Below, piece by piece: positions 50,956-63,618 of a stretch of 64,000 nucleotides of DNA. Numbering within the stretch: position 1 is the first letter of the stretch; each line of letters begins with the position of its first letter. The notes beneath the pieces were generated by a model. It had not been told where the DNA came from, ran no database searches, and was given only the letters and a program-made list of their open reading frames with translations. The stretch comes from Craspedostauros australis (taxonomy: Eukaryota; Bacillariophyta; Bacillariophyceae; Mastogloiales; Achnanthaceae). The position numbers and the translations under genes are program-made. The stretch spans positions 558,001-622,000 of the forward strand of contig JAMXDE010000024.1 in assembly GCA_026770025.1 (NCBI GenBank), in the 5' to 3' direction.

Positions 50956-51205
50956 TCGCCATGGATTGCCTATGTTCGTCATCGCCAACGTCCTCACTGG
51001 AATCGTCAATCTCTCCATCGATACGATGGCTGTATCCGACCCCATCGCGGTTTGCATCGTGTTTGCGTACCTTGCTATCGTGGGTATCATTGCCACGAAA
51101 ATCGGCTGGATACGGTCAACGATCATCACGGTGGCGCAATTGTCAAGAAAACCTGCCAATCTGCAAGTGTCGGGAGCATCCAAGTTCGAGGAAAAGGAGC
51201 AGTGA
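50956..51205 (+). pseudogene. Truncated PIG-W copy (3' end only)
   Basis: This duplicates 20163-20412: the last 80 or so codons of PIG-W including its stop, with a few substitutions (for example VIANVLTGIVN for VIANLLTGIVN). There is no start or upstream coding sequence; the duplication breakpoint lies at 50956. Confidence 0.92.
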
Positions 51206-51624
51206 CGGCACCATCTATCGCCGCTTCGGATCCTCTCCCTCTGTTGCATTCGCATGTTGCTTGATGGACTCCAACAGACGAGTACAACCACATACCGTGT
51301 CCCGGAGCTGGATGGGGCGAGTAGGCCACAAGCAAAACGTAGAGGACGCAAACTACGCCAGTTAGGGCCTTCAAAATGAATTCCGCGCGGACATGCTCGA
51401 TGATCTCAACGAACAGGAGGACAGGTAAGAGTGTGTATGGTTCTTATTGTTAACGTTTGCGATGGTGCGATTTGGGCATCCGATTTCCTCTTCCCTCAGA
51501 GTCTCCGTTCGCCCTCAGATCTCACACATTGCCATGTCTGGGCAACCTCCGTCGTGATTCCATCATCGACGTGACCTCCCACGGCCACTTCATCGCTCCT
51601 TGCGTTCGCCAGTTATACTCACGG

Positions 51625-54600
51625 TTAAGATGAAACCATCGACACTGAGGTTGATGCCGACAGAGCGAGGGTATCGGGTTTCGCTGCTTCGGAAGAGATA
51701 CTGCTGTTCTCCAAATCGAGCGCATCCACCATGTCTGCCAACACCTCACGCCCTCTGGCCTCCCACTCCTTTCGGTTTGCTAGCGCATAGTTCAGGTACT
51801 CATCGCTCGACTTGCCAAATACACCACACTCCTTCAGCTTCTTGGCCAACGGGATGATGTAAAAGTCAAAGAAACCGATCTCACCTTCATACCAATTCTC
51901 CATGGGATTGGTACCCGATCGACCAGCTTGGTAGGCTGTGTAAAACTCCTTGAACAGCCTCTCGTTCCACTTGCGATACACATGCCAATGCTGCATGGTG
52001 TGCGCGACATCGGAGGCCTGGATCAAGTGCTCAATCACGATCGTGGCCTTGCGGTTGATCGCATCTCGAGGATCGTCCAGCTGGGTTGATGGATAGTCTG
52101 GTGATGACACCGATTCACCCGCAGGCTGTTGCAGCAGCTGCTGTTGCTGCTGCTGGTGGTGCTGCTGGTTGAAGGCCTTGTCCCATCGGTCATTCCTCAG
52201 CTTCTTCAGATCGGCGTCAACGATGTCTGTTGCCATGACACCGTTCACCACAAGCTGTCTCAGACGACGGAGCTCGGATGTCGTGGAGCAGATGCACTCA
52301 CGAAGCTCCAGGAAGTCTTCGGCCATGAATAGATCCCAGGCAAGGACCACGGAGTTCTGCTCGGCCACAGATCGGTTGTTGTACAGCGCTGCGATCCTGG
52401 TCTTCTCCTTCACGAGCTGAGCGTTGGTCACTCCGACATGATCGACATCATGGATGAGAGCAGAGAAGGCGCAGGCAAACTGGGTCAACGGATCAGAGGT
52501 GATACCGCACGTGTGATCGTGGAGGCTGGCCGCGACTTGATCGGTGGCTTCGGTGACCGAAACTCCATCGATCGACTTCTCCAGCATCAGGTCGGTCGGC
52601 GCAACGATGCGAGCCAGGAGCTTGATGACGGACATGGTCACGTGCGATGCGTGCTCGAAGTTGTGGAAGGAATTGGCACGGTACATGCTGGCGATGCTGG
52701 CGATCAGCTCTCGCAGCTGCTGTACGATGACAGGATCGAGATGGATCTGATCTGGATCGGCATACTGTCTGGCGATCTTGGAATCGAACTCAGGAAGGCT
52801 GATGATCTCCCGCACCTCATCGAGCGGATTGAAAGTCGCACCGATATCGAGGTCGATGTCGGATGGGTGAGCAGAAGGCTGGTCCCAACTTGAGGAGCTT
52901 GCGAATACTTGAGATCGACGTGGCTTCACAGTGTTGGAGTTCTCGTTGATGGCATCCCTGCGAGCGACGATCTGCTTGATCAGATGCAGCAGCATCTCCA
53001 CGTTCCAGTCCACAAGACGCAGGCTGCGCTCGTCCAGTCCGCTTTCTGCGACGCGGCCTGATTGGTGCACTGGTCTGGATGGAACCGACATGAGGCTCTG
53101 CAGGAATCCAGCATCGCTGTTGCTGGTGCAGCTTCCGCGATCCTTCTGGTCGTATCCAGAGCCGATCCAGTATCTGCGCATCGGAGGGACGTCGAATGAA
53201 CGATGGAGCAGACAGGAAGACAGGTGACAATTGAGAGGTAGATTGCACAGATCATGAGTAATCATGAGTGAGATGAAGATGAAGAAGACAAACGAAGCAA
53301 CAACAGTGTAGGGAATAGTAGCAGTAGCATCAACAGCATCAACAACACAAACACAAACACCAATGCAACCGTCAACTCACGTTTGCATATCCCCCTTTCC
53401 TTTGGCCTTCACCATGTGCTCGCGTTTGATCAGCCAGTGCCCCTTGCCGCAGAATTTCAAATACTCAGCAGTCTCCGTAGACACCTGGATTCGCCCAACC
53501 TGACCAGTGTGCTCGATACGGGAAGCCGTATTCATCGTGTCCCCGAACAGCTGGAAGCGAGCCCTCTCTCCTCTCAGGACACCAGCGGTCACCGGACCCG
53601 AGTGGATTCCGATACGAAGCGACAGATCACCCGTATCTGGGCCGTGCGTGATCTCCAGCTCCTTCGTCATCACGTTCACGCGTGTGAGGATATCGCGAGC
53701 GAATCGGACCATCACCACGGCATGATCCTTTCGCGGATCAGGGATGCCGGTGGCGGCGACGTAGCAGTCACCGACGGTCTCGACCTTGAACACACGACGG
53801 GCCTTGGCGATCTGATCGAAGGAAGAGAAGATCTTCTCCAGGAACGTGAACACCTGGGATGGCTCACGGACGGAGCTCCAGGCGGTGAAGCCTGCGATAT
53901 CCGCGAACAGGATCGTCGTGTCAAGGAACAGATCAGCCATGGGACGTGAGTCCATGCCAGAACCCTCAATGTCTCCGGCCAGGAAGCTCTTGAGGCCGGA
54001 GATTTGGCTGGCAACGCCCTTGTTTTTTCCTGCCTGACTGTTGGTGATGAGTCGATCGCGGATGTTTCGCGGGAAGAGGGACGAGACGATGGCGTTGGAC
54101 TTGGCCGCATTCTCGACCAGTCTTTCGTTGCGGCGGTAGACGAAGAGGTCGTAGATGAAGAAGACGACCGCAACGAAGACGAATGTACAGCACACGATGA
54201 TGGCGAATATCTCCGGAGTGAACTTGTCGTATGGTTGCTGGAAGTCGCGGGAGGGGTAGAGGAACATTGAGTACTGGCAGTGTCCTGGGGTGGTTGCGAA
54301 GTCTGCATGATCGTTGAGGGCGAGGTCGACCTTTCGTTCGTAGTTGTTGTACTTTGGGTCATGCAGGTCACCTGGTGGTTGTGGACGATGGGTGGATTGA
54401 GTGAAAGAGAGAAAGAAGGAGGGGCTGTGTGAGCTTGTTGCGTCTGAGGGTTGGGTGCATTAGTGTCATACTTGCATACAGACACTTGTACGTTGGTTGC
54501 TTCCTGCCTAGTGTGTATCGTTGCACGGGAGTGATGTGATGCGCGATCGGTGAAGTTCAACTCACGCGACTCGTGGTGTGCACCACTTCGCGAGTATCAA

Positions 54601-56345
54601 GACAGTATGCTTCGAGCGAAGCGAGTGGCAACACTTACCGTTTCCCTCGAAGATGGCATCACCGCCATTGATGACATAGGTGTAGGATTGGTTGCAGTCG
54701 TTCTTGATGACAGCGTAGAGGCCCTTGACGTTGGAAGGGAGTAGATCCTTCAGTGCAGCGTCCCATGCAGCTCCGCCACCCAACACAGCGACGATTTTGG
54801 AGTTGTAGTCTCCCGGTTTCTCATGAACGGGTTGGTACATGAAGCTGTGTGGATGTTCGGTGCTGGAATCTTTCAGCTTGGCATGCATGGCCTCATGTTC
54901 TTCTTGTGTAAAGCTGATGCCTGCCCCAACGTAGTGTCGAACATTGGTGACCATTGTTTGGTTCTTGAGGGCAAATAGTGCGCCGGGGATCCCAGCAAAG
55001 TCAGGCACAGAGTAAACATTCCAGTTGACGAAGCCGTATGTAAACGGTGCAGGATAGAATTCCCAAGTCGCAAAGTAGCGATCGCGTGGAATGTCTTCAA
55101 TCAAGCCCTTCGGAGTGGCTCGGGTGATGTACGGGTGAAATCCAACTGGAATTAGCCTATCCAAGTGTCCGTGCTGTTCGATGTGAGCGCCTTGGACCAT
55201 GGACTCGTGTCTCTCGGTGGTGTAACTGGCCCACTCCTCCAGCTGGTTGGGTTCCACAAGATGAAAGCAGCCAACCAACTCCATCGGAGTTTGGTCAAGG
55301 AAGGGTTGGACATGCGTTCCGTAGTAATCATTCGTCACGAATGGCCATGTTTGGTTGGTGATCTCGGCCGATGCTGACACGGCATCTGCCAACCCCCGGT
55401 ATCCTATGCGGAGGACTCGTTGCTGATCGACAGCAGCATCTCCGACTGTTCTGGAGAATTGCTTGAACTGTGCGCATGAGCGTCCAAACGATTGATTGAT
55501 GCGAATTGGTAGTACGATGGCGCACAGCAGTTCGAAAACCGGGGAGGTTCAGTCATAGACAAGGAAGGATTGAGATGGATGAGTGATGGTTGACGTGATG
55601 AAGAGAAGAGAGGTGAGATGCCGTTTTGCCATAAAGCACGGGGGACGCTTGACCAGGAGGAAATTTGGTGGACTGTTTTGCCCACGAACTTGGAAGTTGG
55701 TATCCTCGAAGGGACAGACTTCTTGGCGGCATACTTACGGCGGTCTCGAAGTTCTCGTCCTGTTCATCTTGGAGGAACTGGTGGGAGGAGCATGCGGGGC
55801 AGGTTGGTGTGAGGGTGTGCAGCAATGGCGAAACAGATCGATGGTGAGGTTAGTGCATGAACGACAAGCATTGAGATGGTGCCGGTTGAGATCAGGCATC
55901 GGGCATCGACATCGACAAAGTCAAGATCGATGTTGGTGATGATAACACCAAAGATAGCACCAATGAAAACGCTGGTGATGGATGTTGTACATAGTCGTGG
56001 ATGAAGATGAATCATCGACAGGCCACCAACCCAAACCTCCAGCCGTGTGAGCATTCAGATCTCTCGCATTTGAGATCGCGAGTCAACAAGTTCTTGGACA
56101 CAACTTACTCTGTATGTGGTCCAGGTGACCGTGACTGCTGTTGCGAGGAGAGCGCCGGTTACCATCAGCCTCCACAACCGAATGTTCAGTGTGTCATTTC
56201 TGGCGGCATTGCGCACAGCCTGAACCTCATCGCCCTCGTCGGACACAGAGCCCATACCTTGATGGCTCGGTGCCACGGTAATAGATTCGTCGAACATGAA
56301 GCCATGTCGATTGCAATCGGCAGGTTCATCGATACTCTCTGACAT
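51625..56345 (-). CDS. Receptor cyclase-phosphodiesterase fusion, copy B
   Basis: The five exons (56345-56109, 55777-55739, 55467-54639, 54371-53381, 53173-51625) correspond one to one with copy A and give a 1214-aa frame. The sensor exon (exon 3) encodes the same protein as A. The cyclase exon differs by one residue (MVKAKG for MVNAKG). The cytosolic N-terminus is 14 residues longer (an insertion after MSESIDE), and the PDE glutamine tract is 7 residues shorter. No break was seen, so the copy appears functional. Neighbours are the truncated PIG-W (3' side) and copy C (5' side, same strand, tandem). Confidence 0.9.
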
Positions 56346-56590
56346 CTTGACCCCTCGCTTCTTCGACGTTGTCTCGGCCTCTTGATTGATGGTGTTGTTG
56401 TTGTTGTTGTCGTCGTCGTCGTTGAACTGGTGCGTGCTTTGTTTGCAATACGCGCAGCTTGTTTTGTGTTGCTCTTGTTTGTGATGCTATTGGTTCGTTT
56501 GCTTGTCTTGCTTTGCTTTTCTCACTCTCTCTCTCTCTCTCTCTCTCTGCGTTTATGTTTGAATGTGCGTCTCTCTCTCTCTTCCTCTCT

Positions 56591-56632
56591 GTGCGTGTGT
56601 TTGTGTGCGTGTGTTTGTGTGCGTGTGTTTGT
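56591..56632 (+). repeat. 12-bp minisatellite, copy B version
   Basis: About three to four GTGTTTGTGTGC units, homologous to the longer array at 25781-25851. Confidence 0.85.
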
Positions 56633-56738
56633 TGCTTCCTCTTTTCCAGTATTCTGCATTTGTGAGCGGCCAGCAAAAGAGATGTCGCAAGTTGTGTCGC
56701 TTACGCTACCACCGCTCGAACCTTCCGAGTATGCGTAA

Positions 56739-57110
56739 TTAGTTCCCCTTCATTGCTGACAGCGCGGCTTTTTCGAAGCGCTTTGGCCAAACTCCCTCAC
56801 ATGTCCTCGCCAGGGCCTGATACGGGCATATGTTGACAAATGTTGACCCGTGGATTGATAGTTCTTTGGAGACTCGTCCCGCTTGATGTTTCGAGACTGT
56901 CCCTGCGTAGAAAACTGCTCCCCTCACCAAAGCAATCCACTTCCAAAGCGCTTCACTTCGTTTGCGATCTGCCCGAGTAGGTTCACATGCTTGTGGCGAC
57001 ATCCCCAGAGCATCAAGTTCTGAGCGATATCCAAACAGCTTCTTCTTTTCTTCCGACGAGCCTAACTTTCCCACATCCTTCAGTGGAGGCCAAAGAGTCG
57101 ACCACTCTTG
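56739..57110 (-). pseudogene. Unrecognised coding remnant upstream of GC-PDE copy B
   Basis: A 111-aa frame (57074-56739), open further upstream, aligns with 26100-26336 of copy A. Shared blocks include GKLGS-EEKKKLFG, PQACEP-RADRKRSEALWKW and IALVRGA. It is longer here than in copy A. The family is unknown. Confidence 0.35.
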
Positions 57111-57890
57111 CGCACAGCTGAGACCTCATCAAATGCACCTATCGTACGTTCAGACAAGCGACAAGATGGGCAAGAGAGCACAGAATGAATCATCGCACTT
57201 CACTCACCAATCGATTTACCCACATCAAGATCCACGACCGAACCAAGTCGGAGCTTGTTTCGCTACACTCTGCTGAGGTGTAGGTAAGCGTTCTAAGACT
57301 CGGTCGTGGCAACTTCTGGTCAGGGTGCGTCCGAATGATTCTGGCTGGCTTGCTTGCTTGCTCAGGATGCAAAGCAGAAAAACTCTCAGGCACACAGATG
57401 ACAGTCTCTATTGATTAGGTGTGAGTGGTGTGTTGCTGATGCGCTCCTTGTTGTCAACACCATGAATCCAGCGAAGACGCCTGTGTTGCTCCAGCCACAG
57501 GCGCTCTGCCTCAGTGGCATTGTGACTGTACTATAGTCACAGGACCTGTGACCGGTTCTACCCACGCGACTCGTTCGCCTCCGAACTTCGCTCTCGACAG
57601 CCCGATCGACTTCGGTGTGTTGTGACCCCCCACGACTCTTTTTGGCGTTTGCGTCCACAGTGAAGTCAACGTCATTTTTGTGAACGGATGAAATGTTGCG
57701 GCCATCCAAGAACAATTCTCGCTGCAAACGCTTCTCCAATCGTGACGAGCGGCTTAAATTCGCCATTTCTGCGGCTTGGACAGAATCACGGACGGAGAAG
57801 GTCATTTGGGGACAAACGGCAAACGCATTTGGGGGAACTCTCAAAAAGTGAAACGTGGTTATTCAGTACACTGTTTCAATAGCTAGACTA

Positions 57891-58806
57891 TTGTTCGAAT
57901 CACACGATTAAAATAGAAGTCGTGACCAATCCAGTCCTGCAAAAGGAGTCACATTTGTCGCAACGACAACTTGAGTGTTCGACGACATAAAAAGCCCATC
58001 TCCTCTTGTTGCCGGACAAAAGACGGTTTAACCATATCCAGGCTTCGACTTGCTCGACTGGAGAGACCCTGTTTCGCCCTTTCGCGCAGTCCTCCGACGT
58101 CAGCTGCCTGGATTTCGTGCTGTTACTGTCATCTTGGTCACCTCTCAATGACAACGAGAAGAAGAGATAAGTTTATCAGACAGTGCTCAACATACCATAA
58201 GTCTCTGAGGAACCATCGGTCCGATCTTCACGGTCAAGGTGATGTATGCACGATCGCTTCGCACGCTTGCGTACAGCAAGCAGTTGAAGTCGATAAATGC
58301 ACGAGCCGATTGCTTTGCCAGGTGCTACTCTGACTTGTCATCTGCTTTGGTTCGTACACGATTCGAAACAGATGGGAATCTTCACATCCAGAGTTCAAAA
58401 GCACGAGCGACGAGGAGTCAGTTCGGAGCGGGGTGTTTGGAGCATGTCGCTGATGTGTTGCGATGTTGACAAAATGCCATGTTCACTGGAGGGAGGGGTG
58501 CGTGGGAGTGCATAACACAAGGAAGAGTGCCCAAGCTTTGTCTGAGGTACAAGCGCGTGGTTGCAGTATCATCAAAGGAGGTGATCGTGTTTTGGTTGCA
58601 ATGCGATTACTCCATTTGAACCTGTATGTAGCGTATGTATGATTATTACCACCCCTGTTATATTCGAACTCGCACTGTCAATGAATCGTTCGCGTGATAC
58701 TCGACTTTGACTTCATTGTGTTCGCTCGTCACCCATCAGAGCGACACAACGCCCTCGATCGACTTCGCCACACCAGCTACCGTCTTCGATCATGTGGACT
58801 ATACCA
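57891..58806. other. Spacer between GC-PDE copies B and C
   Basis: No gene was recognised; frames up to 120 codons (57971-58333, +) lack motifs. It has no PIG-W sequence, unlike the 3' flank of copies A and B. Confidence 0.5.
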
Positions 58807-61800
58807 CTACTCACAGGGTGCAGATTCCGGTATCGATGCAGACATTGAATCTGACGCTGGGCTCGAAGTCGATGGAGGAGTTGCACCCGTTCTCATTGAA
58901 TCGCGGGTGCCGACATCCTGGTCTCGACCATTGCTGTTGTTCTCCAAATCGAGCGCATCCACCATGTCTGCCAGCACCTCACGCCCTCTGGCCTCCCACT
59001 CCTTTCGGTTTGCTAGCGCATAGTTCAGGTACTCATCGCTCGACTTGCCAAATACACCACACTCCTTCAGCTTCTTGGCCAACGGGATGATGTAAAAGTC
59101 AAAGAAACCGATTTCACCTTCATACCAATTCTCCATGGGATTGGTACCCGATCGACCAGCTTGGTAGGCTGTGTAAAACTCCTTGAACAGCCTCTCGTTC
59201 CACTTGCGATACACATGCCAATGCTGCATGGTGTGCGCGACATCGGAGGCCTGGATCAAGTGTTCAATCACGATCGTGGCCTTGCGGTTGATCGCATCTC
59301 GAGGATCGTCCAGCTGGGTTGATGGATAGTCTGGTGATGACACCGATTCACCCGCAGGCTGTTGCAGCAGCTGCTGTTGCTGCTGCTGGTGGTGCTGCTG
59401 GTTGAAGGCCTTGTCCCATCGGTCGTTCCTCAGCTTCTTCAGATCGGCGTCGACGATGTCTGTTGCCATGACACCGTTCACCACAAGCTGTCTCAGACGA
59501 CGGAGCTCGGATGTCGTGGAGCAGATGCACTCACGAAGCTCCAGGAAGTCTTCGGCCATGAACAGATCCCAGGCAAGGACCACGGAGTTCTGCTCGGCCA
59601 CAGATCGGTTGTTGTACAGCGCTGCGATCCTGGTCTTCTCCTTCACGAGCTGAGCGTTGGTCACTCCGACATGATCGACATCATGGATGAGAGCAGAGAA
59701 GGCGCAGGCAAACTGGGTCAACGGATCAGAGGTGATACCGCACGTGTGATCGTGGAGGCTGGCCGCGACTTGATCGGTGGCTTCGGTGACCGAAACTCCA
59801 TCGATCGACTTCTCCAGCATCAGGTCGGTCGGCGCAACGATGCGAGCCAGGAGCTTGATGACGGACATGGTCACGTGCGATGCGTGCTCGAAGTTGTGGA
59901 AGGAATTGGCACGGTACATGCTGGCGATGCTGGCGATCAGCTCTCGCAGCTGCTGTACGATGACAGGATCGAGATGGATCTGATCTGGATCGGCATACTG
60001 TCTGGCGATCTTGGAATCGAACTCAGGAAGGCTGATGATCTCCCGCACCTCATCGAGCGGATTGAAAGTCACACCGATATCGATGTCGATGTCGGATGGG
60101 TGAGCAGAAGGCTGGTCCCAACTTGAGGAGCTTGTGAATACTTGAGATCGACGTGACTTCACAGTGTTGGAGTTCTCGTTGATGGCATCCCTGCGAGCGA
60201 CGATCTGCTTGATCAGATGCAGCATCATCTCCACGTTCCAGTCCACAAGACGCAGGCTGCGCTCGTCCAGTCCGCTTTCTGCGACGCGGCCTGATTGGTC
60301 CGCTGGTCTGGACGGAGCTGGCATGAGGCTCTGCAGGAATCCAGCATCGCTGTTGCTGGTGCAGCTTCCGCGATCCTTCTGGTCGTATCCAGAGCCGATC
60401 CAGTATCTGCGCATCGGAGAGACGTCGAATGAGCGATGGAGCAGACAGGAAGGCAGGTGACAATTGAGAGATAGATTGCACAGATCATGAGTAATCATGT
60501 GTGAGATGAAGAGGAAGACGACAAACGAAGCAACAACAGTGTAGGGAATAGTAGCAGTAGCATCAACAGCATCAACAGCATCAACAGCATCAACAGCATC
60601 AACAACACAAACACAAACACAAACACCAATGCAACCGTCAACTCACGTTTGCATATCCCCCTTTCCTTTGGCCTTCACCATGTGCTCGCGTTTGATCAGC
60701 CAGTGTCCCTTGCCGCAGAACTTCAAATACTCAGCAGTCTCCGTAGACACCTGGATTCGCCCAACCTGACCAGTGTGCTCGATACGGGAAGCCGTATTCA
60801 TCGTGTCCCCGAACAGCTGGAAGCGAGCCCTCTCTCCTCTCAGGACACCAGCGGTCACCGGACCCGAGTGGATTCCGATACGAAGCGACAGATCACCCGT
60901 ATCTGGGCCGTGCGTGATCTCCAGCTCCTTCGTCATCACGTTCACGCGTGTGAGGATATCGCGAGCGAATCGGACCATCACCACGGCATGATCCTTTCGC
61001 GGATCAGGGATGCCGGTGGCGGCGACGTAGCAGTCACCGACGGTCTCGACCTTGAACACACGACGGGCCTTGGCGATCTGATCGAAGGAAGAGAAGATCT
61101 TCTCCAGGAACGTGAACACCTGGGATGGCTCACGGACGGAGCTCCAGGCGGTGAAGCCTGCGATATCCGCGAACAGGATCGTCGTGTCAAGGAACAGATC
61201 AGCCATGGGACGTGAGTCCATGCCAGAACCCTCAATGTCTCCGGCCAGGAAGCTCTTGAGGCCGGAGATTTGGCTGGCAACGCCCTTGTTTTTTCCTGCC
61301 TGACTGTTGGTGATGAGTCGATCGCGGATGTTTCGCGGGAAGAGGGACGAGACGATGGCGTTGGACTTGGCCGCATTCTCGACCAGTCTTTCGTTGCGGC
61401 GGTAGACGAAGAGGTCGTAGATGAAGAAGACGACCGCAACGAAGACGAATGTACAGCACACGATGATGGCGAATATCTCCGGAGTGAATTTGTCGTATGG
61501 TTGCTGGAAGTCGCGGGAGGGGTAGAGGAACATTGAGTACTGGCAGTGTCCTGGGGTGGTTGCGAAGTCTGCATGATCGTTGAGGGCGAGGTCGACCTTT
61601 CGTTCGTAGTTGTTGTACTTTGGGTCATGCAGGTCACCTGGTGGTTGTGCACGATGAATGGGGATGGAAAACGTAGATCAAAGATGGAGAAAGTAGAAGA
61701 CACGAAGACACGAAGACACGAAGAGAGCGAGGATGGTAGAAAGAGAAGCAAGCATACGTTTGAGCGAGATCGCGCGAAGCACTCCAGGGCACACACGCAC

Positions 61801-63618
61801 GGGGAGTGTGACGTAGCGAACAGATGTGAAGGCACTTTGTCAAGAGTGAAGCGAATGGCATGGAGGCGAAGCGAGTGGCAACACTTACCGTTTCCCTCGA
61901 AGATGGCATCACCGCCATTGATGACATAGGTGTAGGATTGGTTGCAGTCGTTCTTGATGACAGCGTAGAGGCCCTTGACGTTGGAAGGGAGTAGATCCTT
62001 CAGTGCAGCGTCCCATGTAGCTCCGCCACCCAACATAGCGACGATTTTGGAGTTGTAGTCTCCAACTTTCTCGTGGACTGGGTGGAACGCGAAGCTGTGT
62101 GGATGTTCGGTGCTGGAATCTTTCAGTTTGGCATGCATAGCCTCATGTTCTTCTTGTGTAAAGCTGATGCCTGCTCCAATGTACTTGCGGACGTTTGAAA
62201 TGATGGTTTGGTTCTTGAGCGCGAAGATTGCTTTGGACACCAGATCATAGTCAGGTACGGATATTGCGTTCCAGTTCACGAAGCCGTAAGTGAAAGCTGC
62301 TGGAGCGTTCTCCCAGAGCGGGAAGTAGTAGTCACGCTTGATGTCCTCCACGAAACCAGCGGGGGACGGGCGCGTGACGTACGGGTGAAAGCCAACTGGC
62401 TTCAGTTTGTCCAGGTTTCCGTTTTGTTCGATGTGGTCACCTTGGACCATTTTATCGTGTCTTTCGGTGGTGTAACTGGCCCACTCCTCCAGCTGGTCGT
62501 GCTCCACACGATGAAAGCAGGCAACAACTTCCATGGGCGTTTGCTCCAGGAAGGTCTGGGCAAATGTTATGTAGTAGTCGATGGATACGAATGGCCATGT
62601 TTGGTTGGTGACCTGTGCCGCCGCTGTTATTGAGTTCGCCAGTCCCCTGTACCCCGTGCGGAGAGCTCGTTGCTGATCGACAGCAGCATCTCCGACTGTT
62701 CTGGAGAATTGCTTGAACTGCGCGCACGAAGGTGGAAGGTGTGGATCGTCGTGATCGCGTGGGTATCAGCCAAGTGCGATGATAAATCAGCATCCATACG
62801 TTGTTACCAAGAATTGTGATGGTGAAGAGCGCACCATCACATGGTTGTCAAATGGTGAGGAAAGTTGGGACAAGATAGGGATGGAGTGAGATGACATGGC
62901 GGGTGACATCGAGCCATGGAGTGTCGTTCATCGGCGAAGCAGCAGACGGATTATCTGAGCTAATTTTGCAGCGAGCGAGGATTTGCTCTTTTCTCTCGTG
63001 AGACACTTACGGCAGTTTCGAAGTTCTCGTCTTGTTCATCTTGGAGGAACTGTTGGCGACAGCGATAGATTGTGAGAAGTCAAGATGAAAGGATGCGTGT
63101 GGTAGACAAAATAGTGTATGAGCAGCAGTAAGGTTGCACGGAAGATTGGGTGGACGGAATGGTTTAGTGCATGAGACGCAAAGACTGAAATGGTCACGGT
63201 CGTCATGGGCATCGGTATCGGCGTGAACAGGATCGTTTTTTGTTGTTGCTATCGTCCTTGTCATCGTGCATGGTGGTGCGGTGACAATGAAGATGGAGAC
63301 GCGCGGGATCAAGGAGCCTCAAGCCTTCTCAGCGTTTGGTGTGTAGAGCATGCGGCGCATGTCACACGTAGTATGCTTCGTGGAACTTACTGTGTATGTA
63401 GTCCAGGTGACCGTGACTGCTGTTGCCAGAAGAGCACCTGTGACCATCAACCTCCACAATCGAATGTTCAGTGTATCTTTCTTGGCTACGTTGCGGACGG
63501 CCTGAAGTTCATCGCCCTCTTCGGATACGGAGTCCACGCGGCCTTCGCTTGCCGAGTGAGCGGTAGATTTGATCGACATCTGATCGTCCATAGTTCCGAC
63601 GCTGAAGCTTCTCCTCAT
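58807..63618 (-). CDS. Receptor cyclase-phosphodiesterase fusion, copy C
   Basis: Exons 63618-63391, 63049-63011, 62717-61889, 61637-60647 and 60406-58807 give a 1228-aa frame with the same phases and exon 2-4 lengths as A and B. Exon 1 has a different cytosolic start (MRRSFSVGTMDDQ; upstream ATGs exist) but keeps TLNIRLWRLMVTGALLATAV. The first three quarters of the sensor exon are strongly diverged (CFHRVEHDQ for CFHLVEPNQ; WENAPAAFTYGFVNW for WEFYPAPFTYGFVNW). Its last part and the cyclase exon match A and B, and the cyclase exon protein equals B's. The PDE is near-identical up to LEN, then has its own tail ending SASIPESAPCE. It is probably an older paralogue with a different ligand or partner; this is inference. 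Confidence 0.88.

Larger units (their letters stand above)
50956..57890. repeat. Segmental duplication, copy B
   Basis: This is a direct copy of 20163-26880. It has a shorter glutamine tract in the PDE exon, a shorter 12-bp minisatellite and about 290 bp of sequence absent from copy A (57332-57620). Homology beyond 57620 is clearly diverged and fades near 57890. Confidence 0.88.

Noticed and set aside
60978-62534. Single 518-aa minus-strand frame in GC-PDE copy C
   Set aside because: It joins exon 3 to the wrong frame of exon 4 by reading through the intron. The correct splice sites give the cyclase frame seen in copies A and B.
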